The notes beneath the pieces are model-generated. The model was not told the origin of the DNA. It worked only from the letters and a program-made list of their open reading frames with translations, and searched no databases. Shown piece after piece: positions 50,905-59,270 of a stretch of 64,000 bases of DNA. Source of the stretch: an uncultured Oscillibacter sp. (lineage in GTDB: Bacteria > Bacillota > Clostridia > Oscillospirales > Oscillospiraceae); NCBI RefSeq assembly GCF_947654275.1, contig NZ_CANTJS010000006.1, positions 1-64,000 of the forward strand, read 5' to 3'. Made by a program: the position numbers and the translations under genes. Positions within the stretch are counted from its first letter, which is position 1. Every line of letters begins with the position of its first letter.

Positions 50905-52199
50905 AAAAGTTCACCGGAAAGCGAAGGGCCGCGCTGGCTCTGGCGGCGCTGCTCTGTCTGACGGCCTGCGGGGGGAACGGCCCCAGGGGCATGGTCATCG
51001 AGGACCAGGAGGAAATACGGAAGGTCAACCTGTTCAGCCCCATGGAGAAAACCGATCCCGATGCGGACAATGTGGCCCGGACCGCCTCGGACCTGACGGC
51101 AGCCATGGCAGAGGAGGCCCTGGACATCACCATGGTCTACAGAACCTATACGGCGGAGGACCACCAGGACAAAACCTATGACGACGTGGCTCTGGACCGG
51201 GCCCGCAGCAATCTGGACGATCTCTATCTCCTGAACCCGGACACCCTTCTGGTCCTGGGATCCGAAGGGAGGCTGGCGGACCTGTCGGGTCTGGAGAGCG
51301 CCCAGAACCTGCGGCAGATTGTCCGCACCGCCAACACCGTGGACGGTAAGCTGGTGGCCATTCCCCAGGAGGTGGCGGCCTACGGCCTGTTTGTCAACAT
51401 GGACCTGTTCCGCCAATACGGGCTGACTCTGCCGGAGACGCCGGAGGAGTTTCTGGAGTGCTGCCGGGTGTTTCAGGAAAACGGCATTGAAACCCCTGTT
51501 GGGGCCAACCGCTGGTGGCTGGAGACCTTCGTCTTCGCCCAGGCCTATGCCGGGCTGTACAACGGCGGAAACATCGAAGCTGAAATCGCGGCGCTGAACA
51601 GCGGCGAGGCAAAATACAGCAGCTATATGCGCCCCGGCTTTGAATTTTTGCAGACCCTCATCGACCGGGGCTATATCGACCGGGAAAAGGCCCTGGTCAG
51701 CGAGGCCATCGAGGCGGAGCGGCCGGATTTTCTGGCGGGAAAGACCCCCATTGTCATGGCTTACTGGGGGGCGGCCAATGCGGACAGCGCCTATGGAAAG
51801 ACGGACTTTGAGATGCGGGTCATCGGCTTTCCCAGCAGCCTGGGGCAGATGCCGGTGGTGTCCATGACCGGCTTTGCCGTGGGCGCCGGGGCGGAGCACC
51901 GGGAGGACGCCCTCCGGGCCCTGGATATCATGACCTCCGACGAGGCCCTCCGGCTTTACTCGGAGACCAACCGGGTCATCTCCCCTTCGCGGAACATTCA
52001 GGTGGACTGCGTGCCCGCCCTGCGTCCTCTGAACGACCGGATTGAGGAGGGCGTCTATGTCCTGGGCTCCAACGCGGGCATGAATGTGGAGCAGTGGGGC
52101 AACACCTGCCAGATCGTCCGGGAGCTGCTGGCCGGGGCGTCTGTGGACGCGTGCATGGCGGCCTTTGACCGGCTTCAGGAGGAGGCCCTGGCCCGGTAG
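50901..52199 (+). CDS. family 1-type extracellular solute-binding lipoprotein
   Basis: This 432-residue exported protein has lipobox LTAC (Cys23). It is organised like ABC sugar-binding proteins (LVAIPQEVAAYGLFVNMDLFRQYGLTLPETPEEFLECCRVFQENGIETPVG ... FLAGKTPIVMAYWG). Its start overlaps the kinase stop codon (ATGA), so it is co-translated with the sensor kinase instead of with permease genes. The likely role is ligand capture for signalling (inference), though it could serve a transporter encoded elsewhere. Confidence 0.88.
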   Translation: MKKFTGKRRAALALAALLCLTACGGNGPRGMVIEDQEEIRKVNLFSPMEKTDPDADNVARTASDLTAAMAEEALDITMVYRTYTAEDHQDKTYDDVALDRARSNLDDLYLLNPDTLLVLGSEGRLADLSGLESAQNLRQIVRTANTVDGKLVAIPQEVAAYGLFVNMDLFRQYGLTLPETPEEFLECCRVFQENGIETPVGANRWWLETFVFAQAYAGLYNGGNIEAEIAALNSGEAKYSSYMRPGFEFLQTLIDRGYIDREKALVSEAIEAERPDFLAGKTPIVMAYWGAANADSAYGKTDFEMRVIGFPSSLGQMPVVSMTGFAVGAGAEHREDALRALDIMTSDEALRLYSETNRVISPSRNIQVDCVPALRPLNDRIEEGVYVLGSNAGMNVEQWGNTCQIVRELLAGASVDACMAAFDRLQEEALAR

Positions 52200-52243
52200 T
52201 CCTCCGGCGGGAGGGGCGCGGAAAATTTCCTCCCCTCCCCGGA

Positions 52244-52272
52244 TTGATTCTTGACAGGCACTGTGGTATAAT
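52244..52272 (+). promoter_or_regulatory. promoter of the PAS/GGDEF genes
   Basis: TTGATT (52244-52249), 17 bases and TATAAT (52267-52272), in the gap after the binding-protein gene. Confidence 0.6.
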
Positions 52273-52359
52273 CAGCTCGAACATATGAGCCCCGCGCCCG
52301 GAGCGGCCGATGCCGCCCCCTCCCCGGAGGCGGGCTTTTGCGGGACTGGAGGAATGAAC

Positions 52360-53922
52360 TTGGAGAACCAGGATTATGAAAATATTCTGAACACCATGCC
52401 GGGGACAGGCGTCTATGTTATCCGGGAAGAGGATCATGGGATCCTCTATTTTAATAAAAAGGCCAAAGAGGCGACGCCGGAGGCGGCCCTGGGCGTTCCC
52501 TGCCGCGATGTGTGGGGCGGGTCCTGCGCCGGCTGTCCTCTGGAGACCATGGAGGACCGGCGGGAGAGCCGCTCCGTCGGCTATCACGATTCCTATGGCG
52601 GCGTGGTGGACATCACCGCCGCCCGGACCCTCTGGGAGGGCCGGACCCCCGCCGTTGTGCTGACCGTGACCCCCCGGGCTGAGGACGGTTTTGCCTGCCG
52701 CAAGCTTCTCCGCCTGGATCTGGAGGGAGACGCCTGCACTGTGCTGAAGTCCGACGGCGAGGGCTGGCAGCCCCAGGACGGCCCCCTCTCCCTTCAGCTG
52801 GAGGACCTGGCCCGGAACGGCGGCGTCCACCCCGGGGACCGGGCCCGCCTCGCCGCATACATCCGTCCGGAGGGGCTCCGCGACGCCCTCCGGAAGGGCG
52901 GAACCCTGCTTTACCGCCGCCGGGACGCGGCGGGCGTCCGATGGAACCTGATGGAGGTTTTTCCAGACCTCTCCGGCGAGGACCGCTTCGCCGTCCTCTG
53001 CATCAGGGATGTCCACGGCGCTCCGGGAGAGGACCCGGACAGCCCGGAGGAGCAGGCCCGGCCCCAGCCGGCCTATACCCGGCGGGACATGCAGATGGCC
53101 GCCATTCTGAAATCCCGCTTCAAGATGATGAACACGGTGGACCTGGAGACGGGGTTGTGCGAGCGGGTGGACCTCAGCCGTCCCACCGGGCCGGAAAACA
53201 CCCGTTCCGGGGACTACAGCCACTTTGTTCAGTATGCCCTGGACCGGGTGGTACACCCTGACGACGCCGGGACCTATCAGGAGCAGCTTTCTTTGGAGCA
53301 TCTCCGGAAAAAGGCGGAGACCGTGGAGGACTTTGCCGAGGAGGTCTGCCTCTACCGGCAGCTTGCCGGAGACGAAGACCCCCGCTGGATTGAGCTGCGG
53401 GTGATTTACACCCGGCAGCAGGACGGGGTGACGGTAAACATCCTGGGTCAGGACGTCACCCGGGCCAAGTGTCAGGAGGCCTCCCGCCTCCAGGCGCTGG
53501 AGGACCGGGCCGCTGTCATCAGCAGCCTGAGCAGCCTGTTTTTTTCGACCTATTACATCAACCTGGAGCAGGATACGTTCCGGGCGGTGGTGCAGATGCG
53601 CCGGGTGGGCGACATATTGGGCGAAGAGGTGGAATGCTCCGCCGCCTTCCAAATCTACGCCAATCATTTCATCCACCCCGAAGACCGCCAGGAATATTTG
53701 CAGGTCATGAACACCCGAAATCTGCGGGAGACGCTGCGCTGGTGGAATCCCTGCGCGGCAGTGGAATACCGGATGGCGCCGGGGACCCCGGAGGAGGGGC
53801 GCCGGGTCCGGGCCACCGCTGTGCTGGCCCAGACGGGTCCGGACGACATTCCCATGACCGTGGTCTACGTGGCCCAGGACATCAGCGGCAGCCGCCGGAC
53901 GGAGGGAGAGACCCATGGATAA
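52360..53922 (+). CDS. PAS-like multi-domain signalling protein
   Basis: This cytoplasmic protein of about 520 residues starts at a TTG with GGAGG seven bases upstream (an ATG two codons earlier is too close to that site). Repeated PAS-like units are visible: residues 5-110 (ILNTMPGTGVYVIREEDHGILYFNKKAKE, with a CxxC-like WGGSCAGCPLETM), about 245-375 (MMNTVDLETGLCERVDLS ... VHPDDAGTYQEQ ... VNILGQDVTRAK) and 400-515 (STYYINLEQDTFRAVVQM ... FIHPEDRQEYLQ). No kinase or output domain is present. It overlaps the REC-GGDEF gene by 8 bases, so it probably works with it. Confidence 0.8.
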   Translation: MENQDYENILNTMPGTGVYVIREEDHGILYFNKKAKEATPEAALGVPCRDVWGGSCAGCPLETMEDRRESRSVGYHDSYGGVVDITAARTLWEGRTPAVVLTVTPRAEDGFACRKLLRLDLEGDACTVLKSDGEGWQPQDGPLSLQLEDLARNGGVHPGDRARLAAYIRPEGLRDALRKGGTLLYRRRDAAGVRWNLMEVFPDLSGEDRFAVLCIRDVHGAPGEDPDSPEEQARPQPAYTRRDMQMAAILKSRFKMMNTVDLETGLCERVDLSRPTGPENTRSGDYSHFVQYALDRVVHPDDAGTYQEQLSLEHLRKKAETVEDFAEEVCLYRQLAGDEDPRWIELRVIYTRQQDGVTVNILGQDVTRAKCQEASRLQALEDRAAVISSLSSLFFSTYYINLEQDTFRAVVQMRRVGDILGEEVECSAAFQIYANHFIHPEDRQEYLQVMNTRNLRETLRWWNPCAAVEYRMAPGTPEEGRRVRATAVLAQTGPDDIPMTVVYVAQDISGSRRTEGETHG

Positions 53923-54934
53923 CAGAGAGAGGAAGCAGGGCGCGGAAAAGAAGCAGGGCGCGGAAAAGAAGCAGGGCGCAGAAAAAAAGCTGGGCGCGGG
54001 GAAAGAAGCCGGGAGCAGAGAGAAGATTCTGGTCATTGACGACAGCGCCGTTCAGACCGAGCACCTTTATTCCATTTTGAAGGAAGACTACGAGGTGGTC
54101 CGCTGCCAGACCGCCCAGGAGGGTCTCCGCGCCGCCAAGGACGGGAATTTCTCTCTGATTCTGCTGGACGTCATCATGCCGGACATGGACGGCTTCATGC
54201 TGCTCCAGGAGCTGAAGGCCACGGAGCTGACCCGCCATATCCCGGTGATTCTGCTGACCAGCCTGGCGGATATCCAGTATGAGGAACGGGGTCTGCTGCT
54301 GGGCGCGGTGGACTACGTGGCCAAGCCATTCAGCCCGGTGATTATCCGGGCCAGGGTGAACACCCATGTGCAGCTGTACCACTATCAGATGGAATACCGG
54401 GAACAGGCCATGGTGGACGGTCTCACCGGCGTGGCCAACCGGCGGCGCTATGAGGACGTGAGCCGGAACAAGTGGGAGGACGCCATGCGCTTCGGCCTGC
54501 CGCTGTCCATCTGCATGTTTGACATTGACAAGTTCAAGCTCTACAACGACACCTTCGGCCACCCGGCGGGAGACCAGGTCATCATCTCCGTGGCGAAAAG
54601 CGTGTCCGCCCATTTCCAGCGGGCCACGGACCTCTTTGCCCGCTACGGCGGCGAGGAATTTGTGGCGATGTTCATGGGCAGCGCCGGGAAATCGGCCTTC
54701 GAGTTCATGAAAACCGTCCGGCAGGCGGTGGAGGACCTCCACATCCCCCACAATTCCCCGGTGTGCGAATGGGTGACCATCAGCGCCGGCGGCGTGACCT
54801 GCGTGCCCAAGGCCGGGGACAGCTATGACACGTTTTTGAAGCTGGCGGACACCATGCTTTACGACGCCAAGCGCCTGGGCCGGAACCGGGTGGTCTGGAT
54901 GGGCGAGAACGGAGCCCAGTGGCGGGAGAAGTGA
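53915..54934 (+). CDS. response regulator with GGDEF domain (diguanylate cyclase)
   Basis: This is a 339-residue protein. Residues 1-35 are a lysine-rich repeat region (EKKQGA units). Residues 36-155 form a receiver with acceptor Asp85 (LILLDVIMPDMDG) and Lys137 (VAKPF). Residues about 165-330 form the GGDEF domain with active site GGEEF (245-249) and the inhibitory RxxD site RATD (236-239) correctly five residues before it. It makes c-di-GMP when phosphorylated, most likely by the hybrid kinase at 48349. The N-terminal repeat comes from an 18-base tandem repeat. Confidence 0.93.
   Translation: MDNRERKQGAEKKQGAEKKQGAEKKLGAGKEAGSREKILVIDDSAVQTEHLYSILKEDYEVVRCQTAQEGLRAAKDGNFSLILLDVIMPDMDGFMLLQELKATELTRHIPVILLTSLADIQYEERGLLLGAVDYVAKPFSPVIIRARVNTHVQLYHYQMEYREQAMVDGLTGVANRRRYEDVSRNKWEDAMRFGLPLSICMFDIDKFKLYNDTFGHPAGDQVIISVAKSVSAHFQRATDLFARYGGEEFVAMFMGSAGKSAFEFMKTVRQAVEDLHIPHNSPVCEWVTISAGGVTCVPKAGDSYDTFLKLADTMLYDAKRLGRNRVVWMGENGAQWREK
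53934..54005 (+). repeat. 18-base tandem repeat inside the GGDEF gene
   Basis: GCAGGGCGCGGAAAAGAA is repeated about three and a half times, encoding EKKQGA units. Being in frame (18 bases), copy-number change would lengthen or shorten the N-terminal tail without breaking the gene. Confidence 0.85.
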
Positions 54935-54988
54935 GGATTCCGCATTTGGAACGGAGCGTTCTTTTTCCGCCTGAAACAGCATAAAATA

Positions 54989-55018
54989 GGGGAGGGGCTT
55001 GCCCCTCCCCGCCTTCGT
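54989..55018 (+). terminator. terminator of the PAS/GGDEF genes
   Basis: GGGGAGGGG and CCCCTCCCC pair around CTTG, followed by GCCTTCGTTT. Confidence 0.6.
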
Positions 55019-55033
55019 TTCGGAAGCGGAGAT

Positions 55034-55105
55034 GAAAAGAGAGTTAAGAGTTGAGAGTGGAGATGCCGAGAGACGCCGGCTGGGAACCCTCCAGACTCAA
55101 AACTC
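55034..55105. repeat. GA-rich heptad repeat (GAGAGTT/GAGAGTG)
   Basis: GAGAGTTAAGAGTTGAGAGTGGAGA on the left and ACTCAAAACTCAAAAA on the right are imperfect seven-base units, the reverse complement type of the element at 30945-31003. Confidence 0.6.
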
Positions 55106-55150
55106 AAAAACCCCAAAAATCCTGACGCAAAAAATATACGGAGGCGGACT

Positions 55151-56275
55151 ATGAAAAGACAAAAACCCAGCCGGGTCCAGCAGAGTGCGGCGGTGTCCGC
55201 CCTGCTGCTGGCGGCGCTGTTTTTGCTGCCCCTGGCGGTAATCGCCCCCTTCCGCGGGCCCCTGCTCAGCCGGACGGAGACCCCGGACGAAACGGAACAG
55301 CCGCTCCCCTTTACCAGCGGGGACCTGGACGGGGGAACGGTTCTGCGGGTGCTGGACGGGGAGGAGGTCCGGGAGATGGACCTGGGAACCTATCTGGTGG
55401 GGGTGGTCCGGGCGGAGATGCCCGCCTCCTTTGAGCCGGAGGCGCTGAAGGCCCAGGCCGCGGCGGCCCGGACCTATACGCTGTACAAGCTCCAGACCGG
55501 CGGGAACCATGGGAAGACCGCCGACATCTGCACCGACTCCACCTGCTGTCAGGCCTATATCAGCGAGGACCGGGCTCGGTCCAACTGGGGGGAGGACGCC
55601 GACGCCTATGAGGCCAAAATCGAGACGGCGGTCCGGGAGACCGACGGGGAAACGGTGCTCTACGGCGGCGTGCCCATTCTGGCGGTGTTCCACGCCTCTT
55701 CCGCCGGGCTGACCCGGGCGGCGGGTCAGGTCTGGCTCAACGACCTGCCCTATCTCCAGGCGGTTTCCTCCCCGGAGCAGGGGGACCGGATTCCCAACTA
55801 CTACAGCCGCGTGGAGTTCACGGCGGCGGAGCTGAGGGAAAAGCTGCTGGCGGCCTGGCCGGAGGCGGACCTCTCCGGCGGTCTCTCCGGCTGGCTGCAG
55901 GACCCGGTAACCGACGCCGCCGGCAGCGTGGCCACGCTGTCCGTGGGGGACGTCACCGTGAAGGGAAGCCAGCTCCGTTCCGCCCTGGGCCTGCGGTCCG
56001 CCTGTTTCGAGTGGGAAACCCAGGACAACGGACAGGGCATGGTCTTTTTTGTCACCGGCCACGGTCACGGCGTGGGGCTGAGCCAGTACGGAGCCAATCA
56101 GATGGCGGCGGAGGGGGCAGACTACCGGGAAATCCTGACCCATTACTACAGCGGGACGACGGTGGAGCCCTTTTCCGCCTCCACCTTCCGCCCGCCGGAG
56201 AGAGGCGAAGACGCCGGGGGCCCGGAGGAGGGCCCGCCTGATGAAACGCAGCAACAGACGCCCCCCGAGGAGTGA
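55151..56275 (+). CDS. spoIID: SpoIID-type peptidoglycan lytic transglycosylase
   Basis: This 374-residue protein has an N-terminal membrane anchor (AAVSALLLAALFLLPLAVIAPF). The SpoIID domain follows: YLVGVVRAEMPASFEPEALKAQAAAARTYTLY with the catalytic Glu of the AEMP motif, CQAYISEDRARSNWG, ILAVFHASSAGLTRAAG and GHGHGVGLSQYGANQMAAEGADYREIL. It cuts glycan strands during engulfment of the forespore, so its presence supports a spore-former. The Pro/Glu-rich tail is unusual but harmless. A GGAGGCGG site precedes the ATG. Confidence 0.93.
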   Translation: MKRQKPSRVQQSAAVSALLLAALFLLPLAVIAPFRGPLLSRTETPDETEQPLPFTSGDLDGGTVLRVLDGEEVREMDLGTYLVGVVRAEMPASFEPEALKAQAAAARTYTLYKLQTGGNHGKTADICTDSTCCQAYISEDRARSNWGEDADAYEAKIETAVRETDGETVLYGGVPILAVFHASSAGLTRAAGQVWLNDLPYLQAVSSPEQGDRIPNYYSRVEFTAAELREKLLAAWPEADLSGGLSGWLQDPVTDAAGSVATLSVGDVTVKGSQLRSALGLRSACFEWETQDNGQGMVFFVTGHGHGVGLSQYGANQMAAEGADYREILTHYYSGTTVEPFSASTFRPPERGEDAGGPEEGPPDETQQQTPPEE

Positions 56276-56287
56276 CCCACTGGGAGC

Positions 56288-56435
56288 GTTTATGCAGGGG
56301 CCAGACTCTGGCCCGTCTGCCGAAGGCAGGGAGAGCCCGGAAGCGCGGGAGAGGATCCCTTCCCTACAGGCGTTCTTGCGGGAGGCAGGCGTAAAGCCTG
56401 CCCCTGCGCCCCATCTCTCTGATAAAATGTGTAAG
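56288..56435. repeat. dispersed intergenic repeat, copy 2
   Basis: This shares TTATGCAGGGGCC, CCCTACAGGCGTTCTT and CTGATAAAATG, in the same order and similar spacing, with 29785-29935. The middle (GCAGGGAGAGCCCGGAAG...) differs. No gene. Confidence 0.7.
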
Positions 56436-56530
56436 CGGACATTCCGCGCCCCATTGCCGCTTTACAAAAAGCGGAGGTCTGTGCTAAAATAACGGTGCGT
56501 TTCACAAAAGAGGAGAAGGAGGGACGGACC

Positions 56531-57685
56531 ATGAACAAACGGCGGCTGCCCGCCCTGCTTGCGCTGCTGGCCATGCTGGCCTGCCTGTGCCCCGTCCCCG
56601 TCAGGGCCTCCGGCAGCGTCTACTTTACCGCCGCCGGCAGCTATGTCCTGCCCCTCAGCGACAGCACCATGCCCTTCTGGACCGGCGGCTATCTCTATAT
56701 CCCCACCACCGTGTTCACCGGCTCGGCGCGGGAGGCCCTGGGCATCTCCCAGGTGCTGAACAACGCCCAGAACCGCGTGGTTCTCTACAGCGGCGGCCGC
56801 TCTCTGACCTATGAGCTGGGGAACAACTATGCCCGGGACAACGACGGCGTAACCTACTATCCCGGCGCCGTCCGGCGAAACGGCGTGGTCTTCGTGCCGG
56901 CCTACTCCGTTTCCCGCTGCTTCGACATCGTGTATTCCGTCATTGACGTGAACCGGGGCAGTCTGGTCTGGCTCCGGCAGCCGGATTATACCCTCTCCGA
57001 CAGTCTCTATGCCGACGCGGCCAGGCCCACCATGGAAGCCGTCTATGCGGAGTATCTCCGGGCCAAGGAACAGGCCAGCCCGCCGGCTACCGGCAGCCCG
57101 CCGGCCTCCTCCGGGGACAAACCCGCCCCGCCGCCGGAGCCCGCCGCCACGGAGCTGGACGGCAAACGTGTCTTCCTCTGTCTGGAGGGCGGCAGGGACA
57201 GCGGCGCTCTGCTGGACGCTTTGGACAGCTATGGCGTTCAGGCGGCTTTCTTCTTCCCGCCTCAGGAGCTGGAGCCCTCCGGCGATCTGCTCCGCCGCAT
57301 GACGGCGGAGGGTCACAGCGTGGGACTGCTGCTGGACGGCGCGGAGGGCCCCCTGGAGGAACAAATGGAGGCGGGCAACCGGGCGTTGGCCCAGGCCACC
57401 TGCCGCAAGACCCGGCTGGCGGCCCTCCGGGACGGCGGAGACGGGCAGCCGCTTCGGGACATGGGGGTTCTCTGCCTCCGTCCGGATCTGGACCGGAGCG
57501 GCCAGCCCCTGCGGACCTCCGCCCAGGCTGAAAACCTTTTGCAGCGGATTTCCCTCTCTTCTGGGGATACTGCCGTCTGGCTGGGCGGCGCTTCCAGCGC
57601 CGGGGGCCTGCGGGCCCTGCTGTCCGCCGTGGAAGAGGCGGGCGGCGTCTGCCAGGCGCTGACGGAGACATCCCAGAGAGGCTGA
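56531..57685 (+). CDS. exported protein with degenerate polysaccharide-deacetylase-like domain
   Basis: This is a 384-residue secreted protein. It has a signal peptide (LPALLALLAMLACLCPVPVRAS). Residues 30-165 resemble the copper-amine-oxidase-type stalk domain (FWTGGYLYIPTTVFTGSAREALGISQVLN ... GVVFVPAYSVSRCFDIVYSVID). A Pro-rich linker (about 180-215) follows. The C-terminal 165 residues are laid out like a NodB domain (VQAAFFFPPQELEPSGDLLRRMTAEGHSVGLLLDG) but the metal-binding His/Asp residues of active deacetylases are not seen. Probably a non-catalytic cell-wall protein. Confidence 0.7.
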   Translation: MNKRRLPALLALLAMLACLCPVPVRASGSVYFTAAGSYVLPLSDSTMPFWTGGYLYIPTTVFTGSAREALGISQVLNNAQNRVVLYSGGRSLTYELGNNYARDNDGVTYYPGAVRRNGVVFVPAYSVSRCFDIVYSVIDVNRGSLVWLRQPDYTLSDSLYADAARPTMEAVYAEYLRAKEQASPPATGSPPASSGDKPAPPPEPAATELDGKRVFLCLEGGRDSGALLDALDSYGVQAAFFFPPQELEPSGDLLRRMTAEGHSVGLLLDGAEGPLEEQMEAGNRALAQATCRKTRLAALRDGGDGQPLRDMGVLCLRPDLDRSGQPLRTSAQAENLLQRISLSSGDTAVWLGGASSAGGLRALLSAVEEAGGVCQALTETSQRG

Positions 57686-57710
57686 GGAACGGGAGCGCCG
57701 GAGCCGCGCC

Positions 57711-58545
57711 GCCGCGTGGGACCATCTCCCGCAGCCGCCAGACTGGAACGCGGCGGAAAGAGTGCAGAATTTTTCGGAACTGCCAGACCGCCGCCGCGTG
57801 GGAGCGGCTTCCGTAATCGCCAGACTTAAACGCGGCACAAGAAAGAAGAGTGCTTTCTGGAAACACCAGAACCACAGCCGCGTGGGACCAAGCTCTGTCA
57901 ATCACCAATCCAAAACGCGGCACAAAATAGAGGAATTTACAGAAAATTCAACACCCCGGCCAGCCGTCGGGTATAATAAGGGTGGACACCCGCCGGACTC
58001 ACAAACGTGTGGGCCTGGCTTCCATAATCCTTGGACCGAACCGCGGAACAGAAGAAGGGCATTTTCCGGAAATGCCGAAGTTACAGCCGCGTGGAACCAG
58101 CTTCTGTAACCGCCGGGCCGAAACGCGGCACAAAAAAAGGACCATTCCTCGGACGCGCCAGAGTCACAGCCGCGTGGGACCAAGCTCTGTCAATCACCAA
58201 TCCAAAACGCGGCACAAAAAAGAGGGAGTCCAGGGGATTCTTCCACCGTCGCGGCATTACAGTTTGCGGTTTCGAAGAGCCGCAAACTGTGCCGCTTCCT
58301 CGAAAGCGGCTTGCTTACTCCGCCGCTGGCGGCGCTTCGCCGCTTCCCCCCGGCGCGGCACAAGAAAGAAGAGGCGCTTTCTGGTCCTGCGCCAGATTTA
58401 CGACCGCGTGGAACCAGCTTCCGTAACCACTGGGCTGAAACGCGGCACGAAAAAGGACCATTCCTCGGACGCGCCAGATTTACGACCGCGTGGAACCAGC
58501 TTCTGTAACCGTCAGACCAAAACGCGGCACAAAAAAGAGAAAATG
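57711..58545. repeat. array of ~82-base structured tandem repeats
   Basis: The core CGCGTGG occurs at 57713, 57795, 57879, 58088, 58171, 58405 and 58487, with a degenerate CGTGTGG at 58006, so periods are 82-84 bases apart from two insertions. Each unit has an outer stem GCCGCGT/ACGCGGC around about 33 bases. A linker follows that in several units forms a second hairpin of changing sequence (e.g. GGCATTT/AAATGCC in 58059-58077, GAATTT/AAATTC in 57932-57949, GGCGC/GCGCC in 58373-58393). No coding frame is supported. It fills the whole gap between two genes and may be the transcribed leader of the two-component operon. Confidence 0.8.
57972..57977 (+). promoter_or_regulatory. possible -10 element inside the repeat array
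   Basis: A perfect TATAAT lies in the first insertion of the array; its -35 is weak (TTCAAC, 19 bases upstream). If used, the RNA would carry a structured leader of nearly 600 bases containing five or so repeat units. Confidence 0.3.
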
Positions 58546-58565
58546 AAACGCTTGGAGGGACCGCC

Positions 58566-59270
58566 ATGGGACGCAACATCCTGGTCGTGGAGGACGACCG
58601 CAATATCTCCGACCTCATTCATATGTATCTGGTGAAGGAGGGCTTTGACGTCCGCATTGCCGGAGACGGAGGCAGGGCCATTGAGGAATTCCAGAAGGCC
58701 GAGCCGGACCTGATTCTGCTGGACATCATGCTGCCCGTCATGGACGGCTGGACCGTCTGCTCCAGAATCCGGGAGAGCTCCCGGGTGCCCATCATCATGC
58801 TCACCGCCAAGAGCGAGGTCTTCGACCGCATCCAGGGTCTGGAAATGGGTGCGGACGATTACATTGTCAAGCCCTTCGAGATGAAGGAGCTGATTGCCCG
58901 AATCAACGCCGTGCTCCGCCGCACGGAGATTCCCAACGACACCAGCAAGCGCCTGCTGTTCGACAAGCTGGTGATAGACCTGGATTCCTACGAGCTCATT
59001 GTAGACGGGCGAAAGGTGGACACGCCGCCCAAGGAGCTGGAACTGCTCTACCACCTGGCGTCCACGCCCAACCGGGTCTACACCCGCAACCAGCTTCTGG
59101 ACGAGGTGTGGGGCTTTGACTACTTCGGTGACAGCCGGACGGTGGACGTACACATCAAGCGCCTGCGGGAGAAGGTGGAGAACGTCTCCAATCAGTGGGC
59201 GCTGAAAACCGTGTGGGGCGTGGGCTATAAGTTCGAGCTGACCATCTCCCCGGAGAAGATGGAGACATGA
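58566..59270 (+). CDS. OmpR-family response regulator
   Basis: This is a 234-residue protein. The receiver (1-118) has acidic pocket EDD, acceptor Asp53 in LILLDIMLPVMDG and Lys102 in YIVKPF. The C-terminal winged helix (about 135-228) has PPKELELLYHLASTPNRVYTRNQLLDEVWGFDYFGDSRTVDVHIKRLREKVE. CTTGGAGGGACC precedes the ATG. It overlaps the kinase at 59267 by four bases (ATGA). Its DNA targets are unknown; the repeat array directly upstream is a candidate. Confidence 0.96.
   Translation: MGRNILVVEDDRNISDLIHMYLVKEGFDVRIAGDGGRAIEEFQKAEPDLILLDIMLPVMDGWTVCSRIRESSRVPIIMLTAKSEVFDRIQGLEMGADDYIVKPFEMKELIARINAVLRRTEIPNDTSKRLLFDKLVIDLDSYELIVDGRKVDTPPKELELLYHLASTPNRVYTRNQLLDEVWGFDYFGDSRTVDVHIKRLREKVENVSNQWALKTVWGVGYKFELTISPEKMET

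Noticed and set aside
57711-58545. CRISPR array
   Set aside because: Units of ~82 bases consist of conserved stems with short self-pairing linkers, not 28-36 base identical repeats with unique spacers of constant length, and no cas gene is nearby.
57982-58635. 217-codon frame through the 82-base array with repeated RHKK and GTSF peptides
   Set aside because: The peptide repeats follow from the DNA repeat. Overlapping frames on both strands look equally protein-like, the insertions shift units between frames, and no ribosome binding site is present.
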